Below, piece after piece: positions 26,343-34,527 of a stretch of DNA of 64,000 nt. This DNA comes from Mesorhizobium sp. B2-3-12. GTDB lineage: Bacteria; Pseudomonadota; Alphaproteobacteria; Rhizobiales; Rhizobiaceae. The stretch spans positions 62,001 to 126,000 of the forward strand of contig NZ_VFVR01000002.1 in the NCBI RefSeq assembly GCF_006442205.1, read 5' to 3'. The notes beneath the pieces are model-generated. The model was not told the DNA's origin, did no database searches, and worked only from the letters and a program-made list of their open reading frames with translations. The position numbers were made by a program, and so were the translations under genes. Each line of letters begins with the position of its first letter. Position 1 is the first letter of the stretch.

Positions 26343-28142
26343 TTACTCCGCCGCGCCCCTGAAGGCGCTGGCTCCGGTCTCGAATTGCAGCTTGGCCAGC
26401 CGGGCATAGATGCCGCCCTTGGCGACCAGGCTCTGGTGCGTGCCTTCCTCGACGATGCGGCCGCCGTCCATGACCAGGATCCTGTCGGCCTTGAGCACCG
26501 TCGCCAGCCGGTGGGCGATCACGATGGTGGTGCGCCCCCGCATCAGCCGCTCGAGCGCCGTCTGCACAAGCGTTTCGCTTTCGGCGTCGAGGGCCGAGGT
26601 CGCCTCGTCGAGCAAAAGGATCGGCGCGTCACGCAGGATGGCGCGGGCGATCGCCACCCGCTGGCGCTGGCCGCCCGACAGCGTCACGCCGCGCTCGCCG
26701 ACCTGGCTGTCGTAGCCTTTTTCGAGCTTGAGGATGAATTCGTCGGCCAGCGCGTCCTTCGCCGCCGCCTCGATCTCGGCCTCGCTGGCGCCGGGCCGGC
26801 CAAAGCCGATATTGTCGCGTGCGCTCGCCGCGAAGATGGTGACGTCCTGCGGCACGATGGCGATGCGCTGCCTGACCGCAACGGGATCGGCCTCGCGCAC
26901 ATCGACCCCGTCGATCAGGATTTTTCCTGTCTCCGGATCGTAGAAGCGCAGGATCAGCGAGAACACAGTGCTTTTGCCGGCACCCGAGGGGCCGACGATG
27001 GCCACCGTCTCGCCGGGCTTGACCGAAAAACTCAAGCCATGGACGGCGGCGCGGTCAGGCCTCGCCGGATAGGAGAAGGAGACGTCGTCGAAGACGATCG
27101 CGCCCTTGGCGACCGCCGGCAGCGGTTTCGGACTGGCCGGCGCCTGGATCGCCGGCGTCTCGGCCAGGATCTCGGTCAGCCGTTCGGCCGCGCCGGCTGC
27201 TTGCGCGAGTTCGCCCCAAACTTCCGAGAGCGCGCCGAGCGCGCCGGCGGCGAACACCGAGTAGAGCAGGAACTGGCCGAGCGTGCCGGGCGATATCATG
27301 CCGTCGAGCACGTCGCGCGAGCCGAACCACAGCACCGCCACGACGGACGAAAAAATGGTGAAAATGGCGAAGAAGGTCAGGAAGGAGCGTGCGAAAATCG
27401 AGGCGCGTGCCGCCTCGAAGGCGGCTTCCACCGCGCCCGAAAAGCGACCGGTGACCAGTTTCTCATTGGTGAAGGCCTGCAGCGTGCGCACCGCGCCGAT
27501 CTGCTCGCTGGCATAGGCCGTCGCGTCGGCAAGCGTGTCCTGCGCCTGCCTCGACTTGCGCCGCACCGAGCGGCCGAAGGCGACCAGCGGCAGCACGATG
27601 ATGGGAATGGCCGCGATGACGAGGCTGGACAGTTTCGGGCTGGTGACGACCATCATCCCCACCGCGCCGAGGCCGAGGATGACATTGCGCAGCGCCACGG
27701 ACGCGGTGGCGCCGACGGCCGACTTGACCTGCGTGGTGTCGGCGGCGAGCCGTGACACGATCTCGCCCGACTGGGCGGTGTCGAAAAAGGCAGGCGACAG
27801 CGTCGTCACATGGGCGAAGACGTCGCGCCTGATATCGGCGACGACGCGCTCGCCGAGCGTGATGACGAAATAGTAACGGCCGGCCGACGCCGCCGCCAGC
27901 ACGGCGGCCATCGCCACCAGCGCCGCGAAGTACTCGGCGATGAAGGTGGTGCCGGTCGACGAGAAACCATGGTCGATCATGCGCCGTACCGCCAGCGGCA
28001 GCGCCAATGTGGTTGCCGCCGCGATGGCCAGCGAGATGAGCGCGCCGACGACCAGCGTGCGATATCCCGCGATATAGGGGAACAGGCGCCTGAGCGGCTT
28101 GAGCGAGCGTCGGCGCTCGTCTGCGCTGCTTGATTGCGCCAT
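26343..28142 (-). CDS. MsbA/BmrA-type ABC exporter (fused membrane and ATPase domains)
   Basis: A 599-residue half-transporter: six membrane helices (about residues 20-310) and an ATPase domain with Walker A G-P-S-G-A-G-K-S-T, signature L-S-G-G-Q-R-Q-R-V-A and Walker B I-L-L-L-D-E-A-T-S-A-L-D. It resembles lipid/multidrug exporters of the MsbA group. Expected to work as a homodimer. Isolated gene, divergent from rpmE. Confidence 0.93.
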   Translation of the reverse strand: MAQSSSADERRRSLKPLRRLFPYIAGYRTLVVGALISLAIAAATTLALPLAVRRMIDHGFSSTGTTFIAEYFAALVAMAAVLAAASAGRYYFVITLGERVVADIRRDVFAHVTTLSPAFFDTAQSGEIVSRLAADTTQVKSAVGATASVALRNVILGLGAVGMMVVTSPKLSSLVIAAIPIIVLPLVAFGRSVRRKSRQAQDTLADATAYASEQIGAVRTLQAFTNEKLVTGRFSGAVEAAFEAARASIFARSFLTFFAIFTIFSSVVAVLWFGSRDVLDGMISPGTLGQFLLYSVFAAGALGALSEVWGELAQAAGAAERLTEILAETPAIQAPASPKPLPAVAKGAIVFDDVSFSYPARPDRAAVHGLSFSVKPGETVAIVGPSGAGKSTVFSLILRFYDPETGKILIDGVDVREADPVAVRQRIAIVPQDVTIFAASARDNIGFGRPGASEAEIEAAAKDALADEFILKLEKGYDSQVGERGVTLSGGQRQRVAIARAILRDAPILLLDEATSALDAESETLVQTALERLMRGRTTIVIAHRLATVLKADRILVMDGGRIVEEGTHQSLVAKGGIYARLAKLQFETGASAFRGAAE

Positions 28143-28346
28143 TCTGGGTGTTCCTCTAGCCGCCTCGGCCTATGCGCCTGAATTGCGCTTGCCACGGCCT
28201 TGTGATTCAATTCCGGCTGATGTATAGGCACGCCGACCGTTTTAGAAGCCGTGGCTCCTCAATAGCTGCGGCTTCGAGTTTTAAAAAGGGGCGCATCGAC
28301 GCAGGCTTATGCCCGTCCGCCGCGCCAGCAAGCCAGGAACCGAGCC

Positions 28347-28568
28347 ATGAAGAGCGCCATTCACCCCGACTACCACACCATCAAGGTCGTCATGACCGAC
28401 GGCAGCGAATACACGACCCGTTCGACCTGGGGCAAGGAAGGCGATACGATGAACCTCGATATCGACCCGACGACCCACCCGGCCTGGACCGGCGGCCAGC
28501 AGACCCTGCTCGACCGCGGCGGCCGCCTGTCGAAGTTCAAGAAGCGCTTCGAGGGCTTCGGCCTCTAA
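28347..28568 (+). CDS. rpmE: 50S ribosomal protein L31
   Basis: A 73-residue L31 beginning [10 protein letters not shown] and ending [11 protein letters not shown]. It lacks the zinc-binding Cys residues of zinc-ribbon L31, so it is the Cys-free form, and this matches other rhizobial L31. A strong terminator follows at 28594. Confidence 0.97.
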   Translation: MKSAIHPDYHTIKVVMTDGSEYTTRSTWGKEGDTMNLDIDPTTHPAWTGGQQTLLDRGGRLSKFKKRFEGFGL

Positions 28569-28593
28569 GCCAAGCGACCTTCGCAGTTCAAAG

Positions 28594-28618
28594 ACCCGCC
28601 CTCGTGGCGGGTTTTTTG
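28594..28618 (+). terminator. rpmE rho-independent terminator
   Basis: Stem ACCCGCC-N5-GGCGGGT followed by six T, 26 bp after the rpmE stop codon. Confidence 0.92.
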
Positions 28619-28664
28619 TTGACCTCAAGCCCCTGCCTTGAACGCAATTGGTCACGGAGGCCAT

Positions 28665-29003
28665 ATGTCCATTCTCGACGATCACCGATGGTCCGGTCTC
28701 AAGGGCGGATACAAGGTTACATATCATCCACGACCGGCCCTGCGAGCACTGGCCCTCCGCTACAATGACGAGACAATCTGGAACCCGCCGATACCAGATT
28801 GGATCGAACCCCACTACAAAGCCGCCTGGCAGACGCTTTTCCATTTGGCGCTGAGGGATCTGCAAACCGAGGCAGATGAGACGATTGTGGCCTCCGCATC
28901 GGCTGTGGTCACGCTCCATCGCGGTATGCTCAGCCTTGCCCGGATGGTAATGTGCACGGATGACGAGCGTGCTGAAATGCTTCGCAGCTATCTCGGCCGC
29001 TAG
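28665..29003 (+). CDS. hypothetical protein, 112 residues
   Basis: ATG 28665 has a strong CGGAGG five bases upstream, so the gene looks real. The product starts with a short polar stretch (D-D-H-R-W-S-G-L-K-G-G-Y), then P-x-x-A-L-x-x-L and a predicted helical rest with A-W-Q-T-L-F-H-L-A-L-R-D-L; no signal peptide or membrane helix. I do not recognise the family. It converges on the TetR gene, overlapping its 3' end by four bases. Confidence 0.6.
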   Translation: MSILDDHRWSGLKGGYKVTYHPRPALRALALRYNDETIWNPPIPDWIEPHYKAAWQTLFHLALRDLQTEADETIVASASAVVTLHRGMLSLARMVMCTDDERAEMLRSYLGR

Positions 29004-29635
29004 CCCTCTTCAGGAAGCAATTCTCTGAGCGCCATGCGCTTGTAGGCAGCCACCAGCCTGTCGCCTTCCTGCCGGTCGACCGAGATCGCCAGCCGCACGG
29101 CCGCCTCGCCCATCTGCCAGACCAGAAACGCCGTCGTCTCCAAGGCTTCGGCATCGGCATCGGGCTTTAGCCGCCTCAAGACGGCACTGAGGAATTCGGC
29201 GTTGGCGCGGCTGTCGGCGAGCTCGAGCTGGCGCAGTGTCTTGTCGGCCTGCGTGCCCGACCAGATGTCGCGCATCACCGGCTCGGCCAGGAACAGCCCA
29301 TAGTAGATATCGACCAGCTCCGAAAACGCTCGGCCCAGCCCCTCCGCATCCGTGACGTCCTTGAGCGCCTCTGAGATGCAGGCCTGGCTTTCCACCGTAT
29401 AGCGCTCGGCCAGCGCCCAGACGATCGCCCGCTTGTCGGGAAAGAACTGGTAGAGCGAGCCGATCGACACGCCTGCCCGTTCCGCCACTTCGCCCATCCG
29501 CATGGCATCGCTGCCTTGCTCGGCGATCAGCGCCGAGGCGGCGGCAAGCATGCGCTCGACCCGTTCGCGGCTGCGCTGCTGGCTTGGTGCCTTGCGCGGC
29601 GAAGCGATCTGCTCGTTGGCCGCTGTGCCTTCCAT
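29000..29635 (-). CDS. TetR/AcrR-family transcriptional regulator
   Basis: A 211-residue regulator; the N-terminal helix-turn-helix has R-M-L-A-A-A-S-A-L-I-A-E-Q-G and G-V-S-I-G-S-L-Y-Q-F-F-P-D-K-R-A-I. The ATG at 29635 has GGAG eight bases upstream. Divergent from a DUF1772 gene; an inverted repeat in the gap is the probable operator. Confidence 0.93.
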   Translation of the reverse strand: MEGTAANEQIASPRKAPSQQRSRERVERMLAAASALIAEQGSDAMRMGEVAERAGVSIGSLYQFFPDKRAIVWALAERYTVESQACISEALKDVTDAEGLGRAFSELVDIYYGLFLAEPVMRDIWSGTQADKTLRQLELADSRANAEFLSAVLRRLKPDADAEALETTAFLVWQMGEAAVRLAISVDRQEGDRLVAAYKRMALRELLPEEG

Positions 29636-29686
29636 GACTGTCTCCAACAAATGCACTCGGCAAAATCGACCCGAATGGCTTGACTC

Positions 29687-29741
29687 ACAAAATACGAGGG
29701 TTTATCACGTTTTGCAAATGTGAGGATTACTCATATTTTGT
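29687..29741. promoter_or_regulatory. candidate TetR operator between divergent genes
   Basis: ACAAAATACGAG at 29687-29698 and CTCATATTTTGT at 29730-29741 are inverted copies (11/12 match), spaced by 31 bp. They bracket the presumed promoters of the TetR gene and the DUF1772 gene, as expected for coordinate repression. Confidence 0.6.
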
Positions 29742-29757
29742 AACGGAGGAACCCGAA

Positions 29758-30282
29758 ATGACTGACACAATGAAACCGCCGCTACCGGCATCTGGAGCAA
29801 CTGAGATGACCAGGCTTCTTCCCGCCCTCACCATCATTGCCGCGATCGGCTCGGGCGTCGTCGGCGGCGTGTTCTTCGCCTTTTCCAACTTCGTTATGGC
29901 GGCACTTGCCCGGCTGCCCGTTCCAACTGGCATCGCCGCGATGAATTCGATCAACATCACGGTGATCACCCCCACCTTCATGACCGCGCTTTTCGGCACC
30001 GGACTGATCTGCCTGGTGCTTATAGCCACCGCCCTCATGGGCTGGAGCCAGTCCGGCTCGTACTGGCTGCTGGCCGGCGCGGTGATCTACCTGATCGGCA
30101 ACCCGATCGTGACCATGGTTTTCAACGTGCCGCTCAACGATTCGCTCGCCGCCGTCGACCCGGCCAGCAGCAACGGCGCCGCCGTGTGGGCGAACCATCT
30201 GAGCCAATGGGTGATGTGGAACCACGTCCGCACCGTCACCGCCATCGCGGCGATGGCCTGCTTTATCTTCGCATTGCTCTGA
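29758..30282 (+). CDS. DUF1772 (anthrone-oxygenase-like) membrane protein
   Basis: A 174-residue protein with four membrane helices. G-G-V-F-F-A-F-S-N-F-V-M-A-A-L near the start, N-V-P-L-N-D in the third quarter and W-N-H-V-R-T at the end are the DUF1772 pattern. GGAGGA precedes the ATG at 29758. Family members in fungi act on anthrones; bacterial roles are undefined. Probably repressed by the divergent TetR protein. Confidence 0.88.
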   Translation: MTDTMKPPLPASGATEMTRLLPALTIIAAIGSGVVGGVFFAFSNFVMAALARLPVPTGIAAMNSINITVITPTFMTALFGTGLICLVLIATALMGWSQSGSYWLLAGAVIYLIGNPIVTMVFNVPLNDSLAAVDPASSNGAAVWANHLSQWVMWNHVRTVTAIAAMACFIFALL

Positions 30283-30303
30283 AGAGGTCTAACGAGACGC
30301 AAA

Positions 30304-30330
30304 AAAAGACTCCGCTCAGGCGGGGTCTTT
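30304..30330. terminator. bidirectional terminator between DUF1772 and SelW-like genes
   Basis: AAAGACTCCGC and GGCGGGGTCTTT pair (one G-U), with seven A on the left giving a U-run on the minus strand. The minus-strand stem includes the stop codon of the SelW-like gene; on the plus strand it can end the DUF1772 transcript. Confidence 0.8.
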
Positions 30331-30642
30331 CTGCGTGTCACCCTTCGACGTGTGACCCTTGCGGTCGGCATGGCCGAGATCGCGATCCGGATCGATCACG
30401 TCGCGGACCAGTTGCTTCAGTTTTGCCGCATCCGGAAAACCGCCATCGCGCTTGCGGTCCCAGACCAGCACATCGTTGCAGGAGATGGTGAAGATGCCGC
30501 CGGTGCCCGGCACCAGCGTCACCTCGCCGAGTTCGGTACCGAAGGTTGAAAGCAACTCCTGCGCCATCCAGCCGGCACGCAGCAGCCACATGCACTGCGT
30601 GCAGTAGGTGATGCGGACGGCGGGCAACTGAGCTGTGCTCAT
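30316..30642 (-). CDS. SelT/SelW/SelH-family selenoprotein homolog (Cys form)
   Basis: A 108-residue thioredoxin-like-fold protein. C14-x-x-C17 (Y-C-T-Q-C) is the redox motif; where selenoprotein W has selenocysteine, this has Cys. It continues with W-M-A-Q-E-L-L-S-T-F and a G-T-G-G-I-F strand. Role in redox is inferred from the family. ATG 30642; its stop codon lies within a terminator hairpin. 16 bp after the YebC gene in the same direction, so probably one transcript. Confidence 0.9.
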   Translation of the reverse strand: MSTAQLPAVRITYCTQCMWLLRAGWMAQELLSTFGTELGEVTLVPGTGGIFTISCNDVLVWDRKRDGGFPDAAKLKQLVRDVIDPDRDLGHADRKGHTSKGDTQKDPA

Positions 30643-30658
30643 GTCGGACGGCCTTCTC

Positions 30659-31408
30659 TCACGCCGCGCTGAGCTTGGCCATGGTCTCGTCATCGACCTC
30701 GAAATTGGCGTAAACGCTTTGCACGTCGTCGTCGTCCTCGAGCGTGGCGACCAGCTTCATCAGCGACTGCGCGCGCTCCTCGTCGACCGGGACATTGTTC
30801 TGCGGCTGCCAGATCGGCTTCACCGATTCGGCCTCGCCCAGCGAGGCTTCCAGGGCCTTCGACACGTCGCCGAGATTTTCGAAGGAACAATAGATTGTGT
30901 GGCCTTCCTCGTCGGACTCGACATCGTCGGCGCCGGCTTCGATCGCCGCCTCCATGACCTTGTCGGCGCTGCCGGCCGAGGCCGGATAATAGATTTCGCC
31001 GACGCGGTTCCACATGAACGACACCGACCCGGTTTCGCCGAGCGCGCCGCCGGCCTTGGTGAAGGCTGCGCGCACATTGGAGGCCGAACGGTTACGGTTG
31101 TCGGTCAGCGCCTCGACGATCAGCGCCACGCCGCCGGGACCATACCCTTCATAGCGCACGGCTTCATAGTTTTCGGCATCGCCCATCGAGGCCTTGTTGA
31201 CGGCGCGCTGGATGTTGTCCTTGGGCATCGACACCGCCTTGGCGTTCTGGATGGCCAGGCGCAGGCGCGGATTCATCGATGGGTCGGGCGTTCCGCTCTT
31301 GGCGGCGACGGTGATTTCGCGCGCCAGCTTGGAAAACATTTTCGACCGCACCGCGTCCTGACGGCCCTTGCGGTGCATGATGTTCTTGAACTGTGAATGG
31401 CCAGCCAT
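30659..31408 (-). CDS. YebC/PmpR-family regulator (probable ribosome-associated factor)
   Basis: A 249-residue protein with the invariant start [14 protein letters not shown] and the conserved [16 protein letters not shown] and acidic C-terminal region. Family members bind DNA as regulators in some species and aid translation of polyproline motifs in others. ATG 31408 has AGGGG upstream. Confidence 0.95.
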   Translation of the reverse strand: MAGHSQFKNIMHRKGRQDAVRSKMFSKLAREITVAAKSGTPDPSMNPRLRLAIQNAKAVSMPKDNIQRAVNKASMGDAENYEAVRYEGYGPGGVALIVEALTDNRNRSASNVRAAFTKAGGALGETGSVSFMWNRVGEIYYPASAGSADKVMEAAIEAGADDVESDEEGHTIYCSFENLGDVSKALEASLGEAESVKPIWQPQNNVPVDEERAQSLMKLVATLEDDDDVQSVYANFEVDDETMAKLSAA

Positions 31409-31607
31409 GGCACCCCTGTCGTGTTCGGCTAGAGCATCTTGCCGCGAGATGCGCGACCTCGCTTTCCAAAACACTCGAATTCAAAATTTCAGAACGTCCC
31501 TGATGCGTCCGGATGGACGCGCGGCGCTCTTGTCGGAATGGCCGGCTTATAGATAAATCGGCTCAATTCGTCCAGCCGCGCCGCACTAAGGCGACCCCGG
31601 GACGTGT

Positions 31608-31931
31608 CTATGCTTCAAGATCGGACTTCAGCCGGTCGATGATGCTGAGCGCATGGCCGGCATACTGGCTGATCCAGCGGTCGTGGATCTGCTTGATCGG
31701 AAGTGCGTTGAGATGGTTCCAGCGCTCGCGTCCTTCGCGGCGCGCAACGATCAGGTCAGCCTCCTCCAGCACCTTGAGGTGCAGCATGACGGTGCAGCGA
31801 TCAATGTCGGGAAAGACCTCGCACAGCATGCCAGTGGTTTTCGGCTCGTCTTTCAATTGATCCAGCATTTCGCGCCGGCGCGGATGCGCCAGCGCCTTGA
31901 AAACATTATCGTCCTGCGATCGGCTTGACAT
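31608..31931 (-). CDS. ArsR-family transcriptional regulator
   Basis: A 107-residue winged-helix protein: F-K-A-L-A-H-P-R-R-R-E-M-L-D-Q-L and D-R-C-T-V-M-L-H-L-K-V-L-E-E-A-D-L. There is no CxC metal site in the DNA-binding helix. It matches the ArsR proteins that sit beside AHSA1-type SRPBCC genes. A perfect inverted repeat overlaps its start codon. Confidence 0.93.
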   Translation of the reverse strand: MSSRSQDDNVFKALAHPRRREMLDQLKDEPKTTGMLCEVFPDIDRCTVMLHLKVLEEADLIVARREGRERWNHLNALPIKQIHDRWISQYAGHALSIIDRLKSDLEA

Positions 31932-31949
31932 GTTATGTTTCTATAACAT
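31930..31949. promoter_or_regulatory. ArsR operator palindrome
   Basis: ATGTTAT-N6-ATAACAT, perfect 7-bp arms, overlapping the ArsR start codon and lying 34 bp upstream of the divergent SRPBCC gene: ideal for control of both. Confidence 0.75.
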
Positions 31950-31982
31950 ATCGTTGTCGCGATCAAGCGAGGAGCTGTGGAT

Positions 31983-32465
31983 ATGTCTCTTGGGTTCAGA
32001 ATTTCCGGCCGCATCGGCAAACCGGTCGCCGAGGTCTTCGACGCGGTCGTCAATCCGAAGAAGCTGAGCGGCTATTTCACCACCATCGGCGGCGCCAGCG
32101 CGCCGTTGGTTGCCGGTTCTGGTGTCGTCTGGTGGGGCAAGGTGCCTGTCGAGGTCGACGAAGTGGTCAAGGACAGCCGCATCGTGCTGCGCTGGGATGC
32201 CACCGACGCCGACGGCAAGCCGGCTTACAAGACCCGCATCGAGATGAATTTCGAACCGCTCGACGATGGCGGCACCTTCGTCACCATCGCCGAGAGCGGC
32301 TGGCGGGAAGGCGCGGTCGGCCTGAAGAAATCCTACCTCAATTGCGAGGGCTGGTCGCAGATGCTTGCCTGCATGAAGGCCTATGTCGAATACGGCATCA
32401 ACCTGCGCGACGGTTATTACCGCAGCGAGATGAAGGGCGAGCCCGCCAGCGAAGACAACATTTGA
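31983..32465 (+). CDS. SRPBCC (AHSA1-type) domain protein 1
   Basis: A 160-residue START/Bet v1-like ligand-binding fold protein (I-G-K-P-V-A-E-V-F-D-A-V-V-N-P-K-K-L-S-G-Y-F). AGGAG lies eight bases before the ATG at 31983, preferable to the GTG at 31977. First gene of a three-gene set (SRPBCC, VOC, SRPBCC) facing ArsR. Ligand unknown. Confidence 0.88.
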   Translation: MSLGFRISGRIGKPVAEVFDAVVNPKKLSGYFTTIGGASAPLVAGSGVVWWGKVPVEVDEVVKDSRIVLRWDATDADGKPAYKTRIEMNFEPLDDGGTFVTIAESGWREGAVGLKKSYLNCEGWSQMLACMKAYVEYGINLRDGYYRSEMKGEPASEDNI

Positions 32466-32488
32466 ACGCCAAGAAAATGGAGCCAGCA

Positions 32489-32851
32489 ATGACCGCGAAG
32501 ATCACCGGCGGCATCAACATCGCCATGAAGGTGCCGCCGCACCAATACGAGGCGACGATCGCCTTTTACCGGGACGTCGTCGGCCTCAAGCCGTTCACCG
32601 CCAAGGCGCCGGCCGTCGGCTTCGAGCTTGGACCCAACCGCCTGTGGATCGACGAGGCACCCATGATGAGCCAGGCGGAAGTCTGGCTGGAGCTGTTCAC
32701 GCAGGATTTTTCAGGCGCCGCCGAGCGTCTCGCCGACGCCGGCATCACGAGATGCGATGCCATCGAACCGCTGGGCGAAGGGTTCCGCGGTGGCTGGATC
32801 ACCAACCCGGCCAACATCGTTCACATGGTCCGTGAACCCGACGCCTGGTGA
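32489..32851 (+). CDS. VOC-superfamily (glyoxalase-like) protein
   Basis: A 120-residue vicinal-oxygen-chelate fold protein with the A-F-Y-R-D-V-V-G-L and G-G-W-I-T-N-P-A-N-I-V-H patterns. Could bind or act on a small molecule, or act as a resistance factor. GGAG precedes the chosen ATG. Between two SRPBCC genes; 23 bp after the first, 20 bp before the second. Confidence 0.87.
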   Translation: MTAKITGGINIAMKVPPHQYEATIAFYRDVVGLKPFTAKAPAVGFELGPNRLWIDEAPMMSQAEVWLELFTQDFSGAAERLADAGITRCDAIEPLGEGFRGGWITNPANIVHMVREPDAW

Positions 32852-32871
32852 GTTCGGAAAGGAGAACGGCA

Positions 32872-33339
32872 ATGCAGATCCATGAAACGCCCACGGCCGA
32901 GGCCGGCATGCTGATCCGGCGGCCCATCGCCGACGTGTTCGAGGCCATTGTCGACCCGGCGATCACGACAAAATTCTGGTTCACCCATGGCAGCGGCCGG
33001 CTGGATGGGGGCAAGGAGGTGCATTGGGAGTGGCGCATGTACGGCGTCTCTACGACGGTCCGCGTGAGCGAAATCGTCAGGAACGAACGGATCGTGATGA
33101 CGTGGAGCGACCCGCCTACCACCGTGGTCTGGATCTTCACGGAAATGCCCGGCCGGACAACCTTCCTCGAAGTTCGCAATTTCGGCTTTGCCGGCAATGG
33201 CGACGAGCAGGTGAAAGGAGCGGTCGGTTCAACCGGAGGCTTCACGCTGGTGCTCGCCGGCGCCAAGGCCTGGCTGGAACAGGGCCTGACGCTGGGCCTC
33301 ATCGGTGATCGGCACCCGAAGGGAGTACCGGCAGGTTAA
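32872..33339 (+). CDS. SRPBCC (AHSA1-type) domain protein 2
   Basis: A 155-residue protein of the same fold as the product at 31983-32465: I-R-R-P-I-A-D-V-F-E-A-I-V-D-P-A, W-F-T-H-G-S-G-R-L and a C-terminal L-A-G-A-K-A-W-L-E. AGGAGA lies seven bases before the ATG at 32872. Sequence divergence from protein 1 suggests different ligands. Confidence 0.88.
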   Translation: MQIHETPTAEAGMLIRRPIADVFEAIVDPAITTKFWFTHGSGRLDGGKEVHWEWRMYGVSTTVRVSEIVRNERIVMTWSDPPTTVVWIFTEMPGRTTFLEVRNFGFAGNGDEQVKGAVGSTGGFTLVLAGAKAWLEQGLTLGLIGDRHPKGVPAG

Positions 33340-33344
33340 GCGAC

Positions 33345-33631
33345 TCAGGATCGCCCCTTTTCCTGTTCGATCACATGGCGGCGGAGCACGTGATTAATCT
33401 CGGTTTGATAGCCCCCGCCTCCGACATGTTCCTTGATCCATGAAGCACGTCGGCATCGAGCCGAATGGTCACCGGCTGCTTGACTGGGCGGTAAAGATTC
33501 CCGCGACGGGCGTGTATCCAGTTCTCGGCCGGAGCCTCCGGAATATCGGAAGTATCAATCTCGCTGTCAGGCAAATCGGCCAGTTTTGCAAGCTGGTCTC
33601 GCTGGTCGTGGCTAAGATCCTTCCTGCTCAT
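33345..33631 (-). pseudogene. brnA antitoxin gene with frameshift
   Basis: The reading frame from ATG 33631 (AAAGGAGG upstream) encodes a normal BrnA N-terminus and central part through P-V-T-I-R-L-D-A-D-V-L. It then runs out of frame and stops at 33371. One base earlier or later, the correct continuation W-I-K-E-H-V-G-G-G-G-Y-Q-T-E-I-N-H-V-L-R-R-H-V-I-E-Q is present, ending at 33345. So a single-base deletion near 33443 broke the gene; a sequencing error cannot be excluded. The upstream toxin gene is reduced to a fragment. Confidence 0.8.
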
Positions 33632-33690
33632 AGGGCCTCCTTTCATCCGGGGTCGCTTTCCGAGCCCCGACAATCCGTAGCGTCCGCGCT
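33612..33690 (-). pseudogene. remnant of brnT toxin gene (3' end only)
   Basis: About 25 codons ending at 33612 read R-T-L-R-I-V-G-A-R-K-A-T-P-D-E-R-R-P-Y-E-Q, the typical C-terminus of BrnT toxins (R-I-I-S-A-R-K-A-T-x-x-E-R-x-x-Y-E). It overlaps the brnA start, the normal brnTA arrangement. The rest of brnT is gone: the TerC stop codon lies just upstream at 33691, so a deletion joined the two. Confidence 0.7.
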
Positions 33691-34458
33691 CTAATGCCCG
33701 TCGCTGGATTTCGCTTTCTTGCGTCGCCGCGCCAGCATGTTGAGGCCCTCGACCAGCGCCGAGAAACCCATCGCCGCGTAGATGTAGCCCTTGGGCACAT
33801 GGTAGCCCATGCCATCGGCGATCAGCGTCATGCCGATCATCAGCAGGAAGCCCAGTGCCAGCATGACGATGCTGGGGTTCTTGGCGATGAAATCCGCCAG
33901 CGGCCCGGCCGCCAGCATCATCACCGTGACGGCCACGATGACCGCGATGTACATGATGGCGATCTCGTCGGTCATGCCGACGGCGGTGATGATGGAATCG
34001 ATCGAGAAGACCAGGTCGAGCAGCAGGATCTGGAAGATCGCGCCGGCGAGCGAGATCTTGAGCGTTTCGCCCAGCATCGTGTCCTGATGGTCGTCGGGGT
34101 CGACCGTGTGATGGATCTCCTTGGTCGCTTTCCACACCAGGAACAGGCCGCCGGCGATCAGGATCAGGTCGCGCCAGGAGAAGCCGTGGCCGAACGCGGT
34201 AAACACCGGCGTCGTCAGCTGGACGATGATGGAAATGGTGGCGAGCAGCACCAGGCGCATGATCAGCGCCGCCGAGATGCCGAGCCGGCGCGCGCGCGCC
34301 CTCTGCTCCTCCGGCAGCTTGTTGGTCAGGATCGAGATGAAGATCAGATTGTCGATGCCGAGCACAATCTCGAGCACCACCAGCGTCAGCAAGGCGACCC
34401 AGGCGGTCGGATCGGAAACGAATTGAAAATGCGGCGCCAGGAATTCAATAAGCTGCAT
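33691..34458 (-). CDS. TerC-family integral membrane protein
   Basis: A 255-residue protein with seven or eight membrane helices and the TerC signature ([40 protein letters not shown]). Acidic residues in the helices suggest metal ion transport; relatives export Mn or support metallation of exported proteins. Confidence 0.93.
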   Translation of the reverse strand: MQLIEFLAPHFQFVSDPTAWVALLTLVVLEIVLGIDNLIFISILTNKLPEEQRARARRLGISAALIMRLVLLATISIIVQLTTPVFTAFGHGFSWRDLILIAGGLFLVWKATKEIHHTVDPDDHQDTMLGETLKISLAGAIFQILLLDLVFSIDSIITAVGMTDEIAIMYIAVIVAVTVMMLAAGPLADFIAKNPSIVMLALGFLLMIGMTLIADGMGYHVPKGYIYAAMGFSALVEGLNMLARRRKKAKSSDGH

Positions 34459-34527
34459 GGAGGTCGTCCCCCTACGATCTAGAGCAGTGTCGCCGGCAAT
34501 TAGGTACTGCGAACCTCTATATCAATG

